The notes under the pieces were generated by a model that worked only from the letters and a program-made list of their open reading frames with translations, was not told the origin of the DNA and did not search any database. A program made the translations under genes and the position numbers. This document shows positions 10,309 to 22,604 of a stretch of 64,000 nt of DNA, in pieces (position 1 is the stretch's first letter; each line of letters opens with the position of its first letter). This DNA comes from Collybiopsis luxurians FD-317 M1 (lineage: Eukaryota; Basidiomycota; Agaricomycetes; Agaricales; Omphalotaceae): assembly GCA_000827265.1 (NCBI GenBank), contig KN834754.1, positions 1,132,831-1,196,830 of the forward strand, in the 5' to 3' direction.

Positions 10309-12381
10309 ATGCCCGCAAGAAGCAGAACATTTTCTGAGCTGCTTGCGGAAGATGCTGGTACATCTGTACAGACTGACACCTTCTATTCGCCATTTTCCAG
10401 AGTCACAGGTTAGTCGATTTGAGTGCTGGTTTCTAAATATTTCCTTACAGTTCGTCGCAGATCAAGCTCACAGACTCAAACGGCGGAAGACAGGCTTGAA
10501 TTCGCGTTTCGACAAAATGGTTCAAGCTATGAACGTAACCTACCAGTCTCCAAACTCTTCTCGTCCCCGTTCTTCTTCGGCTAGCAGCTTTTCTGTTCCA
10601 CAGACTCCGGTCGACGCGTATAACGGGCTTCAGGTAGGTGCCCTCGGGGAAGATTTCGCCATCCTCAAGAGAGATGCCTTGAACAATGACTTGGAATACA
10701 GCGTGCGCCTTAAACTATTCATATGTTTCTTCTATTCACCATTCTCTTCTTTTCACCAGAAAACTCGATGTACTGCCCCCCTGCCCACTTGGCTTTCGGA
10801 AACTTTCTCCACTTTGAAAGAGAAACACCCACTGCGTCTACTTCTGCCGACCTCCGTGCGGAATGAGAATGTCACTGCTCGGGATAATTCCCAGCAAGGC
10901 GATACAGAGGACCCATTTGCATTCAAACCTCCAGAAGCGCTTCTCAATGCGTCAAATACTTTGCTGTCACCTATCGCGTTTCGTAATCGGATTGAGTCTG
11001 CCGAACATTCCACATCTGCTTACTATGCTTCACTTTCATCGCGGTTTACACCATTTACGACTCCAGGACCTGCTTCGTCCATATGCCCTCCTACTCCACC
11101 CAAGTCTTTCTTGTCCATGTCTTCTGCTCATGACGCCTACCATCGGTCATTAGATCAAAGCAACTGTGTTTCTCCGCATAACAATTCGCTCATATCAATC
11201 ACCCCTCATATTACTTCTGCTCGTGGCTCTTCCTTCCTTTCTTCATCGCCTACTCGACATGAACTCCACAGGAACTTTGATGACGGTCCAGACAGTTATG
11301 CTTTTGCTCCTGATTTTTCGGAGTCAGTCTCAGCCGTTCACGAGTTCGATTCCCATAATGATGTCTCTGCCGACCTGCCAAGGTCTATCGAATCTCCTTG
11401 CTTGCTAGATGCCCCCTCTCCTGGTGATATCGCGCGCCATCGCCCCGAAGATATCAAGGCATTTTCCATCCCTGGACCCACATATATAACCTCTCGCCCC
11501 GTTTACTTCGAGGCACCTGCCGATGATCCTCTCTCTGATTCTCCGGATCCTGCATTCGAGTTGGATTACAAGGCATTAGACTTTCAATGGATACCGTTCG
11601 ATCGCAAATCTATTCAAACGATACAAGGCAAAGCTCCAATTCAAAACCAAACAAAATCCCTTTCACCTGAACCTTCCTCGGGCGTCGATAGTCTACCCCC
11701 TTCGAGCGATCAGTTATCCTTTAACGACTCCAATCATTCACATACAGCTTCGCATACAACTAAATCTAGCTCAACTTCGGAACTTCCCTTGCCTACCTCA
11801 AGTGACCCGCCAAACCAATCAGAAGCCGTAGAGTTGCATGCGGGTTATGGCGGGCATTCTTTCGAAACTGCTGCTTGCGCTTCACCTAGTCCGTTTCAGT
11901 TCAATCCACCTTCACAAACTCCGTCTCTCACACGGACTATCATTCCCTCCCAAAAATCTTCTGCGCACCGTCGAGCTCCTTCTCAATCACAAGTTGCGTT
12001 ACAATCCACGAACTCGAGGTTACCAACCGTAATCAAGTCCGACGATCTCGGCTTTCCTCTTTCCAGCTCTGGCCACGGTTCCACTCCCGAGGTCAAAGAT
12101 TTTGACGTTTTGAGGGTGCGAATAATTCTTCGTATCTTTTCTTTTCTTGATAATCTTGAATTCCACAGGATGATCTACTCAAGGCTCTCGATATGATCGC
12201 TCCGAGTCCTGACCGTTCAAAGGTAAACAAGCAATCCGATAAACAATCTCAGCAATTGGCACCTTCCCCCAGAGCTCACCCCGCACCCCAACCTTTTCCG
12301 GTAAAAATGGATTCGGACACGATGGCCGGTGATACTCTGGGCGGTTCTCAGGATAGCATCGAGTCGTGGAGTAAGGAATAG
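10309..12381 (+). CDS. Ser/Pro-rich protein of unknown function
   Basis: Not recognised. The model starts at ATG 10309 (MPARSRTFSELL) and removes an intron whose donor is GTTAGT and whose acceptor is the second AG (GTCGCAG), which alone keeps the frame. Two further introns (about 10703-10759 and 12117-12170) are typical in size. The N-terminal 60 residues are basic (RLKRRKTGLNSRF) and contain the most protein-like sequence; the rest, about 600 residues, is low complexity with many SP/TP sites, as in intrinsically disordered regulatory proteins. The C-terminus is acidic and polar, ending SIESWSKE. If the first intron call is wrong the start would be MVQAMNVTY at 10518. The palindromic MCB-like element just upstream and the many SP/TP sites would suit a cell-cycle-linked protein, but there is no domain to support it. 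Confidence 0.65.
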
Positions 12382-14092
12382 GAGTTGTAGTTTTTAAGAG
12401 CTCCGGCTGAAGAAAGTGTGCGCGATGATACAGATAAGGCAATGACCAAGTAAACGGAGCAGTCGAATCGTTATCAATAGCTTACTTACCCCATCTAAAA
12501 CTTCGAGTACTTCGTAGTATTCCAATCCGAAAACGCCGATGGTCAAAGCTGTATATATGGGGCGCTTATTCCTTGTTTTGGCCTTTTAGGAGGTGAAAGA
12601 AATTCAACCGACCGTCCACCCCCTCAGTCATTTTAGGAAATAATTAATAGTTGCCTAACCTCCTCAGTTCTTCAATCAAAATTGCGGTAATCAGAAAGCA
12701 AAATGAGCTATACTAATTGTCCAAGCAAGAGACGTTCGAGCAAGCATCTGCAATAGGTACGTATTACTCACTGGAGAGGTGCCGGTGAGGCAACACAGAG
12801 GGGGGAGGGGGAGGCAGAGGCGGAAGTGGAAGTGTTGGAGCACGAGTGCCTAGGAAATCCTCGCAGATATACTCCACTTGATCGTGTTGAACGTTACCTC
12901 TGTTCGACTGCAGCCAGATTCACTCGACCTCGTCTAAGCTCAGATTTAACAGAATATGGGTCAGTACCCTCTCGGCTGATCGCGCTTTCAGTAATCGGGT
13001 TGGTACTTGATAGCCTCTGGCGTAACAGTATATTGTACGGCGGGCGAGGGCTTTGAGGGAAAACTGGCTGCTAGTGGAATAAGGTCACGTTCGATAGATC
13101 AACTTTCTCTCCGGAATCGTCTACTTCTGAGCGGATGCACAGCGATATACGAATCTGTGAATATATCCGGAATATTGAAGCTTGGATCTACAGGGTGACC
13201 CGCTGCCGTGGCTGTCTTTTTTTTCGATTAGAATTCATGTTTGACGTCCGTTGTCTCTCCTTCTTCGGTTGCGTCCAGTAGAAGCGTGAAAGATTTAACT
13301 TGCAATTCTCTACTCGTGTATGGAAAGGAAGAAAGTCGGATATGGTCTTCTGTGGGCACTCCATCGCAGTGCTTATTTTCCCACATTATTCAAAAGCAGT
13401 TGAACCTCCTCAAGTAGTGACCACCCTATTGCAGTCGGAGATAACACGGGATATCGAGGCAGATCCTATAAGAAGCAAGTCAGTATCTGAACAGAGGCTT
13501 TGAACTTACCATGTCAAGCTTGTACAGTCTTGGTAGGGGGCCCTAGGGTCTAGAAGTAACCCTTCCCTTTGATTGGCTTGCCTCATCGTGGCGAACAATC
13601 AAAGCAGTAAGTAGATGCCTAGTATACTAAGATGCGTCACAGTGGAGCTCTATCCGAGTTATCCGTAGACCTGTAGTGCTTGCCAGCTGGACGTCGTTCA
13701 AAAAGGGCATAGCCAGCTTTCCTAATCCGAGCTATCTGTTAAATTTTGTTCAGAGCTAATGCTGCAGTAGGTCCAACTTGAGCGCAGATCGCTCCTGCTG
13801 TATATTCTTCAATCATTCGCAAGAATGTAATTACTTACGAACCATCCTCTTTTGAATATTATTACTACATTGGCTTGTTATGTTCATTAAATTGCAAAAG
13901 AAAAATGCAAATGCGCAAGGGAGAAGGTGTCAAGGGATGCACATTGTTTTTTTTGGATAAGAGCAGAATGAAAGGGAAATTGTGTTGCAAAAAAGTAATA
14001 ACAGGTCGTTCACGAGGCCGTATCGGGGGAGGAATTGCAAATATTATACACAAGGAGGGGTGCGGAGCAGAAGAATCGCGCGCATCGTCAGT
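12382..14092. other. 1.7-kb gene-free stretch between convergent genes
   Basis: Lies between two convergent genes. It holds 3' flanks and a G-rich purine run at about 12796-12832, but only ORFs under 80 residues without recognisable sequence or splice continuity. I see no gene, RNA or repeat that can be supported. Confidence 0.45.
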
Positions 14093-15159
14093 CTATATTA
14101 TCATACCAAACGGAGGGGCGACATTGCCACTTGGGTTGGGCATACCGTTGCCGTTCCAGTTCTGCTCAAAATATTGCGGCGGGCGTTGGCCCGAAGGACT
14201 GTCATTACGACTTTCGGACGAGGTGCGGTCTGAATAGGAAGATGACCGCGATCGGTGGAAAGAGCTGTAAAATTCTTGACCCTGGTCGTTCCATTTGTTC
14301 TGTAGACCCTGGTCCATCTCGTTGAACCGAGGGTAGGGTTCGGAAGCACCGCCTATCCCGTTGAACGGATTTTCAACGATACCCGTAGGGGATGCGATCA
14401 TAGGCATAGGTCTGCGGTCGTGGGGTGCAGGATAAGGCGCGCCCATATTGAATGGAACTTGGGGTGCTTGTATGCTGTTTACAGGATCAGAGAGAGGCGG
14501 GGCTGGGTAAGCCAAGGGAGCGTCGAACGGCTGTTCAAAGTTATCATCCGGGGGACCTGCAGATGCATACAAATCATCTTCCACCTCCTCTCCTTCTTCA
14601 AGGTCGACAGGAAGAACTTCTAGTTCTCCACTCAGAACAATACTGAATGCATCGCTTCGAGTAGGTTCCTGAGCGCGCGGAATTGAAGCTCGATCGCGCC
14701 AGTCATTGAGTTCACGACGCAATGCGTCAGTCTCAAGCTTAAGAATCCGAAGTTCTCGCGAAGCCATTGCCCTATGGCGACGCGAAGCATGAAAGCAGGC
14801 AATTGAAGAATTAACGATCGCAGATTTGGAGGGGCGGCGGATCTGAGAGAGATTGGGGAGGATCGCGGCCAAATCCTTTTTGTGACAGTGAGTACGTTGA
14901 GAGATTGACATTGACATTTTATTTTCCTCACCAAGAACCTTCCATTCAATGTCTCCCTGCGCTGTCTCTCGACAGCATTATGGCTGGCTCGGCGCTCAGC
15001 AGTGTTAACGCGACGAAGCTGCTTGCGTTTTGAACCGCTGGCAGAGAGGTCGGAAGTAAGATCAGGGTTGGTACTAGTAGGTTTTGAGGCTGCTTGCGAG
15101 GGAGGGCTCAAGGGAGAGTCATCCGAAGAGGAGAGCCCGTTAGTGTCGGGGTTTGACAT
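14093..15159 (-). CDS. Basic helix-loop-helix transcription factor
   Basis: Two exons (14932-15159 and 14093-14875) joined by a 56-nt intron, about 336 residues. Residues about 50-115 form a bHLH: basic region RRASHNAVERQRR, helix 1 with LNGRFLDLAAILP, a loop with RRPSKSAIV and helix 2 with IACFHASRRHRAM. The H-x3-E-x3-R spacing in the basic region is that of class B factors that bind CACGTG-like E-boxes. A heptad-like stretch (SRELRILKLETDALRREL) follows and could act as a short zipper. The C-terminal half is acidic, then Pro/Asn-rich, likely for activation or disordered contacts. The intron sits within helix 1. Target genes cannot be told from the sequence; the family includes basidiomycete regulators of lipid, sterol and developmental genes. 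Confidence 0.85.
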
Positions 15160-15814
15160 TGCAGATAGGAGAAATGACAGGACGGGGTCTCAAAGTATTC
15201 GAGTGGATATTACCAGCAAAGGTGGTCGCGTCGAGACTTATGAACTTACGGGCAACTATTTTTGAATACGGATATGAGGGCAACACGTAGTAGGATAGAT
15301 TTTGATACTTACGCCCGACAGCGTCCTTGGGGCGAAGAAGGAGGAGAGGGGGAAAGCTCGGACTTTGACTTTAGAGTGTGTGTGTGATTTTTATCTCAAG
15401 GGATGGACATCTTTCTTACCGTAACCATCATCGATGATCCTTCTTTGAACAAGGCTAAAGAAGCAATCTTTCCCCTTCATCGGCCCAGAGTTGACCGAGA
15501 AGACAAGAGAATATTCAACACGTGCCTAACCAAACCGAGCCGGACTATTTTGAGAATCATTATTTCCATATTTGTACCTTCAACTCACAGAAAGACACCC
15601 TCCATTTATTCCGGAAAGAGTCCGACTCGGCCAAACCCAGTGCACCCCCGGTCACAAACTTCAAGGGTCGACAAAATCCACGTTTGTTCAACGAGAATGC
15701 TTTGTATTAATGCTGCTTATAAGTTAGATTAACGCAATGACACCAAAGCTCGACGACCGAACCCCGAACTACCTGAATCATTCGTGACCCCCCATGGCGT
15801 CGCTCTCCCCCAGG
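15160..15814. other. Upstream region of the bHLH gene
   Basis: A 655-bp gap between two minus-strand genes. Nearest the bHLH start are two strong minus-strand splice-donor sequences (GTAAGT, at about 15244-15249 and 15308-15313), suggesting a spliced or alternative 5' leader, and a short GT run at about 15375-15384. The remainder shows no gene. Confidence 0.4.
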
Positions 15815-17245
15815 TCAAAACAAGGTAATGTCATCTGAAATTCCAGCAGATATAAGGTCTCCCCCCATCCTCAACCCAATAATAAAAGAGGTCAGATTTG
15901 AGTACCCATTCCCAACGAAAATCTCTGCTCGCCGTGCAATCTCAATATCAACCGCAACCGACATTTCTTCAGTTCCACTCTTTAAAGAAACAAAGCTCGA
16001 TTTTGTAACGGCTTGCATTGGTCCGTAGAGCCAACCTGCGCGTTGTGCATGTTCTTTGCTTTTTACTGCAGCCTCAAGCTTTCTCACGTCAGAAGAGGCA
16101 GCAGCGTCGTGTATAATATGAATGGCGCGTATGTAGGGTTTGCGACGAATTTGGTGATCTATCGCGTCCACGACACGGGATAGAGGTGGATAGCAGTGAT
16201 CCATCACCGATGTGGCGTTGTTGTTGTCAAGTAGAGGAGGTAGCGTCTGCGTAGAGATGGAGGGAATGTTGGCCCAATTCGAAAACCCGCTCCTGCTCTC
16301 GGCGGCACTTTTGCAGTGCTCAGATAGGTCCCCTGAACATGGAAATTGATCAATTTTCGGACAGCTTGGTTCAAAGACACGAACGCACCTCGGCGGAGAT
16401 CTAAAGCCATATATGGCTCGCCTTTGAAACTTGAAAAGTAAGGCCGGAGATTGAGACTCGCTTGGACGTATTCGACAGCGTCAATGATGTGCGGAGGCCA
16501 TCGAAAGTATCGCGGAAGGTACTTCATAAACGCGCGCCATAAATCGTCAACAGCGACGGAGGAGAGATAGCTATACAAAGACAAGTTAGATTGAGATGCA
16601 CACAATCCCGGATAACACTGACCTTGAATCTAAAATTGGATTATCCACGAATATACACTTTTCTTTCTGCTTCAAAGTAGCAGTAATATTTTTCCAAAAA
16701 TTTGTATCGGAAGCCTCTAGTGTTACGTGTACAACGTCTTTCGAGTCCTTGGGGCATACTTCTTCAATGAAAGAAGAAGGAACGGCTCGCTCTTCCGTGG
16801 CACCCAGGAGGAATGTGGAGAGTGGAACTTGCTCATTGCTGGTCTGTAGATTGAATGGTTCATAGATGTATATGCGAAATGCAGAGAGGGCCAGCGTATG
16901 GTGAAGCAGTATCTCGAGAGCCTTATACACATCAAAGTTAGCTCTTTCAAAAGAAGCAATCTTTGCAAATCTGCCAACCTTGCTGTCAAATTCTCCCCCT
17001 TGGTGCTGTCGAAACTTGACAAATCTTGGTTTTTGTCCTTCTATAAGCTCTACACTTTTTAGAAATCTTCGTGCTGTCGTCTCCTCTTGTTTCTTCAAAT
17101 CCGCATACGAATAGACAGTTGAATATGAAATTTTGGGACTGCTGTCAGAATTGGCGAAGAACGAAAAGAGAAAATACAGAGAAACGACAGCAGCGAGAAG
17201 GAGTAGTGCACGAGACCGTAAACGGCCGGGTGTTCGTGCAATCAT
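15815..17245 (-). CDS. O-fucosyltransferase-like type II membrane glycosyltransferase
   Basis: Three exons; introns near 16574-16625 and 16332-16390. The N-terminus has a short basic cytosolic tail and one membrane span (residues about 13-31, ALLLLAAVVSLYFLFSFF), the arrangement of Golgi glycosyltransferases. The lumenal part contains MALDLRRGDLSEHC, which resembles the HxRxGD-type sugar-nucleotide motif of GDP-fucose O-fucosyltransferases, and near the C-terminus IARRAEIFVGNGYSNLTS with FIIGLRMGG, matching the conserved end of that fold. The donor sugar and acceptor are unknown; fungi carry many diverged members that may not transfer fucose. The coding end DDITLF at 15815 is followed by a stop in the same exon. 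Confidence 0.7.
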
Positions 17246-17592
17246 TAAAGTGGAAGCAAGCGCGGAATGAGGGCAGCGTCAAATACGGGCATAAGAGTTA
17301 ACAAGGTGGGAACTGGGTGGGAACAAATTTTTGATAAGCTTCTCTCGAGCTTCTCTCAATGTGATACTCAGTTGAAATTCTGAGCTGCATAATATATCAC
17401 TCAAGACGATAACGAGCTCGCCAGTGAGCGGATGAAAAGGGACGGCTAGCCGCAAGAGATAGTGGTATCTAGACTACTACGATATGTACTGTAGGCAGGT
17501 TGCCTCTAAGACGGGCGGAAGATTTTATTCACGGTTGTGCCGTGGATGCCCGAGGATGAGGGAAGGGCGAAACATCGCACCCGGGACCAAGG
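17246..17592. other. Intergenic between glycosyltransferase and NLE/Rsa4 genes
   Basis: A 347-bp gap, both neighbours on the minus strand. It contains the presumed promoter of the glycosyltransferase gene and the 3' flank of the WD-repeat gene. No further element was recognised. Confidence 0.45.
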
Positions 17593-19595
17593 TCAGTTCT
17601 TCCATCTGGAATCACAGCTGGAGTAATGATAACATCGAAGTCTGAAAACTACTCACATTTTAACGTGCTTATCTCGTCCCCCACTAACGACTTTGTCCGC
17701 TACGAAATCAACACAATAAACCTCGTCAGTGTGACCTGGAAGATCCACCTTGAGTTTGTACGTCTTGAGATCCCATATCTAAAAGGCAGTTTAGTACCAG
17801 GTTTCGCGGAATTAATGAACATTTCCCACCTTGACAGTCGCATCCTTACTCGCGCTAACTAGCATCCTTCCGTCAGCACTCCACGCCAGTCGGTAAACAG
17901 CACCGACGTGTCCCCTCAAAGTGGCGACGTATTTGCCCGTACGACCCTCCCATAGACGTATCGAGCTGTCCCACGAAGATGAAGCAGCCCATCTTCCGTC
18001 GGGAGAGAATGCTACATGGGAGATTTGTCGTTGATGACCCGTTAATCGCGTTACCGGTTTTAATTTGCCTTGCGAAGGAGGCATATTCTCTACTGATGGT
18101 ACAGAGGAGGGAAATAGTGACCACAAAAATAGTGTGTGGTCATCCGAGCCCGTTATTAGCAGTTCGGGAGTGGTGGCTAGAACAGCGGTATATCGCTTGA
18201 GTGCGAGTTGTTGTGCTGCGAGATCCATTAGCGAGATGTATGCAGAAGTTTAGACAACTTTACCTTCATCGTCATCTGCGGGACGTTTCCCAGTGTGATC
18301 GAATGGACCGGTACGCAATACAAAGTCCGTGTTAAGGGTCAAAGTCGTCACCCAGTGAGCATGATCCTTGAGAACATGTAACTGCCGGCCCTAAGAAAAA
18401 TGAAAGTCAGTAGCTAAAGCAAACGAAAAATACCAAACGTACTCCTTCGGCATCCCATACTCTCACAGTTCGGTCACTCGAAGCAGTATATAGGATGCCT
18501 TTTTTGAGGCCAAATCCTCCCGTCCCTCCTCCGCCCCACTTTACGACGTTGACGCTAGCCTAAAGACGGTCACTACCATGAAGGTCAACACGAATTCTAG
18601 TACGCACTGTATGACCACCAAGAGTGTACTCTACTTTCCGTGTCACGGTAGACCATACACGGACGGTACCATCTTTAGATGACGATGCCAGTCGCGGTGA
18701 TTTTGGATTTCTGCAAACAGTCGGAATTTGATTGACATCAGATTGAAAAGGAACTTACAGATGTATCGGTTCCCAAGATAAGGAAGTAATCCATTTTGTA
18801 TGTCCTTTCATGGCATCTCCTACAGGTTTGCCAGCTTTGGGGTCCCAAAGGCGAACCTAGAACGCTTAAGAAAATAAGTTCATATATGCTGAACTCAAAA
18901 AAGGAGACAGCTAACGTGTCCATCGTGACCGCCAGTTGCAAGTAATCGTTCCATAGCTTCCCATTCTACACAGAGCACCCAGCCTTTATGGCCAACCAAC
19001 GTATGAGATGGCGTTTCGGTGTTAAGATCCCATAAACGTGCAGTTGCATCACCTGAACCCGTTGCGAGTAAATTTCCAGTGGGGGAAAACGAGGCGCAAA
19101 GGATGGGAGAAGAATGACCGCTAAGACTTGCTGAGCATCGTGTTGCCGGTCTAACACGGAATACGCTTTGCGGGGAGCATCGTACGACAAAGATATCTTC
19201 CTCTGTAAATGAGTTTGAGTGGGTAGGGTGGCTGAGAATGTCGGACTGGATAGATTTTGAGATGACTATTCTAGTAGGTCCTGGAGCTGCATCCGCATCT
19301 TCTGGGACAGTTACATGAAACGAAAAGGGGACAGGGTCGTCTGATTTCTGAGAGAGATTCAGATTATACAATGGCAGCAAATATTAGATCGTACGGTAAG
19401 TTTATTGAGCAGGATTTCCAGTCCTTCTCGAGAGACATCTGCAGGAAGGTTTACCGCAGGAGCTAACGCCAAACCATCATCCTCTGAGACAAATTGGACA
19501 GTGATATTTGACACTGGTTTTGGTGGTTCAGGCTCTGGCTCTGGGACGCCATGGTACACCTTTTGTCGTTTGGGCGGCGGGAGAAGAGTTGCCAT
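17593..19595 (-). CDS. rsa4: Notchless/Rsa4 WD-repeat 60S ribosome-assembly factor
   Basis: Rsa4/NLE1 sits on pre-60S particles and is pulled off by the AAA+ ATPase Rea1/midasin. The N-terminus (MATLLPPPKRQK, then ITVQFVSEDDG) has the ubiquitin-like NLE domain, followed by a Pro-rich linker and WD repeats with clear signatures: LSGHSSPILCASFSP, GSGDATARLWDLNTETP, LVGHKGWVLCVEW, SSWDSSIRLWEGRTGKY, and a final repeat with IWDLKTYKLKVDLPGHTDEV. DLNTETP followed by GHKGWVLC is characteristic of this orthologue rather than WD proteins in general. The last intron brings in the short exon ending IWKN; stop at 17593-17595. The gene is cut by many short introns. It is divergent from the mitochondrial factor gene with only 57 bp between the two start codons. 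Confidence 0.9.
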
Positions 19596-19652
19596 TGAAA
19601 AAATTTCAAACCCGATTTGGAAATCAGTTATCATAGTTAGACGCCCATAGGC
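19596..19652. promoter_or_regulatory. 57-bp head-to-head promoter
   Basis: The start codons of rsa4 (minus, 19595) and mtf1-like (plus, 19653) are separated by only 57 bp, so promoter elements and 5' leaders must be shared or lie inside the neighbouring gene. No TATA box is visible. Confidence 0.6.
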
Positions 19653-21213
19653 ATGTCCTTTCGTTCCATCCAACGCCTTGCCCGTCCCAGCCTTCGGTTC
19701 AGATTCGCCAGTACGAGTAGCTCAACGCATAAGAAAAAGAAAAAGAACCCAGAGACCATCGAAGAATATATCGCTCAGCGTCAGCCAAAGAAGAAACTAG
19801 GAAACCGGCTAACATTCCATCCCGACACTCCAGAAGACAAGACTAATCTACCTCCCAGAGAGGACTGGCGCGACATTTTCTCTTGGGTTCCTGTGAATGA
19901 CCGTGTCTCATTATCCAATGCGCAGACGGCCGCGTTGGTCGCTGACCGTTTCGTTCCAGAAGGTTCAAAGGATAAGGTCATCATCGAGGCCTTTCCGGGT
20001 ACGCCCTTGCCTCTCTCGAATTTCGCGTACTTCTTAGAGGACTTTTTAGGTCCGGGCCAGCTAACTCGTGCTCTTTTGGCTCTCCCAAAGGAGCGTATAA
20101 AGAAACTCGTTATTCTCGAGGACGAGGTTAAATATGTCGAATACTTGAGGGTATGTTTGCTCCCAAATAATTTACATTCACTGAAGCCGCTATCCTTAGC
20201 CTCTCGCCGCTCTTGATTCCCGCATAACAATCATCAATTCAAGCGCAGCTACATGGGAAACTTTTGACGCCGTCGAACATGAGGGACATCTCAAGGATTT
20301 GAGTGTTTTGCGGTGGGATGAAGGAGGTTGGCTTTACTAACATCCTCATCTTTCCCCAATTTTCTAAAGACTTCGTTTCCCAGTACATCCGACACTTCAA
20401 TTCATTTCACATCTTCCTCTCACCGTCTTTGGTGAGCAGCTCATCTCCCAATTCCTTCGACTTATACCCGACAAGAATTGGCTATTCAAGTTCGGACGGG
20501 TAAAAATGAATCTCATTTTAAGCGAATATGTCTGGAGTGTAAGTTTGGTTTCGTATCTCTCTCTGCGCTTGACGTTAAATTCGCACTCTACAAGAGGTTA
20601 ACCGCTGGCCCCGAGGATAAAGCCTTGCGCTGCAAACTCAGCATAATGGCTAGTGCCACGGCCGAGTCGCGAGTCCTGCTATACGATCAATTACAGCCTT
20701 ATTCCAATCATTTCCACCCCATGTCTAATAAAGGCACAAGGAACACTTCAAAGTTTTCTAATCGTAAGATTGGCATCCCTTTTCAGGCCGTGGAAATCGT
20801 TCCGCTAGAAAACCAGGTTATCGATCCGTCCAAGTTGGACATTTGGGATTACTGTGTCCGTCGTTTGTTTGTGCGCAAAGCTACAACGCTAGAAAAGTGT
20901 ATCGAGTAAGAAGTTTTGACCTATTCCCACCTCTATTCTTATCTCTGAACCTCCAACAGAGATCTAGGTCCCGGCGCATCGTCACTTTTACCAAAGCTGA
21001 ACGGTGTAGTTGACCTCTCAAGAAAAGTCCGGGAATTGAGCATAGATGAATGGGCAGCGATTATCAAGGAATTTGACACCTGGCCGTTCGCACCGAAGGT
21101 AATATTCTCCACATCACTTTATAGTCGAGTCTTGAGACAGTGTTGCAGGATCTTGGTATCAACGATGCAATGCTGGATAATTATGGAGGACGCGGAGTCT
21201 TAACTCGATTCTG
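19653..21213 (+). CDS. mtf1: Mitochondrial transcription factor B (Mtf1/mtTFB, KsgA-Dim1 family)
   Basis: N-terminus MSFRSIQRLARPSLRFRFAS is basic, Ser-rich and lacks acids, a mitochondrial targeting signal. After removing an in-frame intron (about 19999-20049) the S-adenosylmethionine-fold motif I reads IIEAFPGPGQLTRALL, typical of the rRNA adenine dimethylase family from which mitochondrial transcription factor B descends. Further exons give FISHLPLTVFGEQLISQ (the motif IV region) and PDKNWLFKFGRVKMNL, and the protein ends YGGRGVLTRF. Fungal members act with the mitochondrial RNA polymerase in promoter melting; some relatives also methylate small-subunit rRNA. The motif IV position has HLPLTV where methylating enzymes usually have N-L/I-P-Y, so methylation activity is doubtful. 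The final intron ends just before GATCTTGG, stop at 21211-21213. The 92-bp gap to the next gene is convergent. Confidence 0.85.
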
Positions 21214-21304
21214 ATACGCTTGGTACTACAAATCCATTTTGTTTCACGAGTAATTAATTCTTTTACATATTAGAGTCCTATCTCAAAGTTGCTAAAAGCA
21301 CTGT

Positions 21305-22231
21305 CTACCGGTAACCGCTGGTCGAAGCTCCGGTTGATGCCCATCGATGTTCCGTTCGATACGCAGGACGATCAAGAGAACTCAGGTCCGATTGTGACTT
21401 TCGTGGAAGCAGCGGTCGGTCACTGGCGTTGTGGTATGGCCTCAGCAAGTGAGGGCTGGAGCGATTCATTCGACTTTGGGTCTGTGAGCCGTAAGTGCTT
21501 CCTTTACGGCCATGCGTGGACCAAGCAGTTTGGCTACTCGGAGCAGGAGATGGGGCGTGCATGTATGCCGAATTCTGTAGTAAACTCGGATATGCAGTTG
21601 CCGTAGGTCGAGAGAAGGAAGAGACGGAAGAGGAGCGCTCGAGGGAAAAGGAACGCTCGAGTGGCTGACGTCGGGGTGTTTTTCGTCCTTCTGCTTTCAT
21701 TTCAGCAATATATCGTTTCACTCGAGGATGGAGGGGAGGTAGTAGCTCTTCGGGAGGCAACGGTGGGGCAATGCGCACTTCACGAGAGGTATAGGCCTGG
21801 CCTATCGGGGGCAAGGGAAACTGGTCAAGGAGTTCGTTGTCAATAACAAGAGGAGGTGAATGTGAACGCTCCAAAGGCCTATGCTCAGGTGTTGAGGCGA
21901 ATTCCCTTCTGTTGGAAAGCTGCATCTGCGAGGCGTTTCTCAGAATCGCGGCATTCTCAGCCGAGATGTCCAAAATCAAAGTATTGTCCGAGGTGTTGAG
22001 TTTGTGCTTTCCTTTGGACCCCGTTGCTTTCAAAATGTCTCTGCCACTTGATTTGTCACCAATTTTGGAGTCTTTGCGCGTTCGTTTGAAGAAGGATTTA
22101 GAGGGCGATGTTTCCACTGGACTGGTGTCCTCGGATTTTCTGTTGAAATATATTCATGATCAGAGATAAATCAACCGCTTGCGATTGTTCTATACTGACG
22201 GTTTAGCTTTCCGCAGAAGGGATGGAGACAT
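21305..22231 (-). CDS. Basic Ser/Pro-rich protein of unknown function
   Basis: Two exons: a 32-nt first exon (22200-22231, MSPSLLRKAKP) and a long second exon (21305-22140), about 290 residues. The first exon is needed because the long ORF has no ATG and is preceded by a good acceptor (TTTCAACAG); donor GTCAGT keeps the frame. The protein is basic and polar, with FFKRTRKDSK, a conserved-looking acidic/Pro stretch (NELLDQFPLPPIGQAYTSR, then LPPEELLPPLHPRVKRYIAE) and a Ser/Arg-rich tail. No enzyme motif is visible. The central motif, with its hydrophobic residues between prolines, may be a peptide-binding segment. Function unknown. Confidence 0.7.
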
Positions 22232-22604
22232 CTTCTGATGCACAGCAAAAGTGAGAGTGGAGGTCGAATGGTGTAGGTTGCGCTCAGGATTTTCCACTTT
22301 ATATCAAAACAGAGAGAAGCTAATGGCCTTTGGTTTAAGGCCACGCTCACGACCATTTACGGTCCCGTTGTGGACAATCGGTTTTGTCATTTCAATTACA
22401 TTTGCCACAAAGACATCAGTGGAATTCATGATGGCGTATGCTAATTATCAAAAGAGACAATGAAATCTCCAAAATCCCCATAATGGGATATTTTGGATTC
22501 CCCAGTCAAAGTAAATCGGGAAAATAAGCGCCGATTGATTATTCATTCGGTCATTCGGTTTGGTACATAACACGAACGTTCATAGTCATTTGCGAAGTTT
22601 CAGT

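Noticed and set aside
12826..13198. Plus-strand ORFs of 60-76 codons in the 12.4-14.1 kb gap
   Set aside because: Short, overlapping in different frames, and no splice combination gave a continuous, protein-like sequence.
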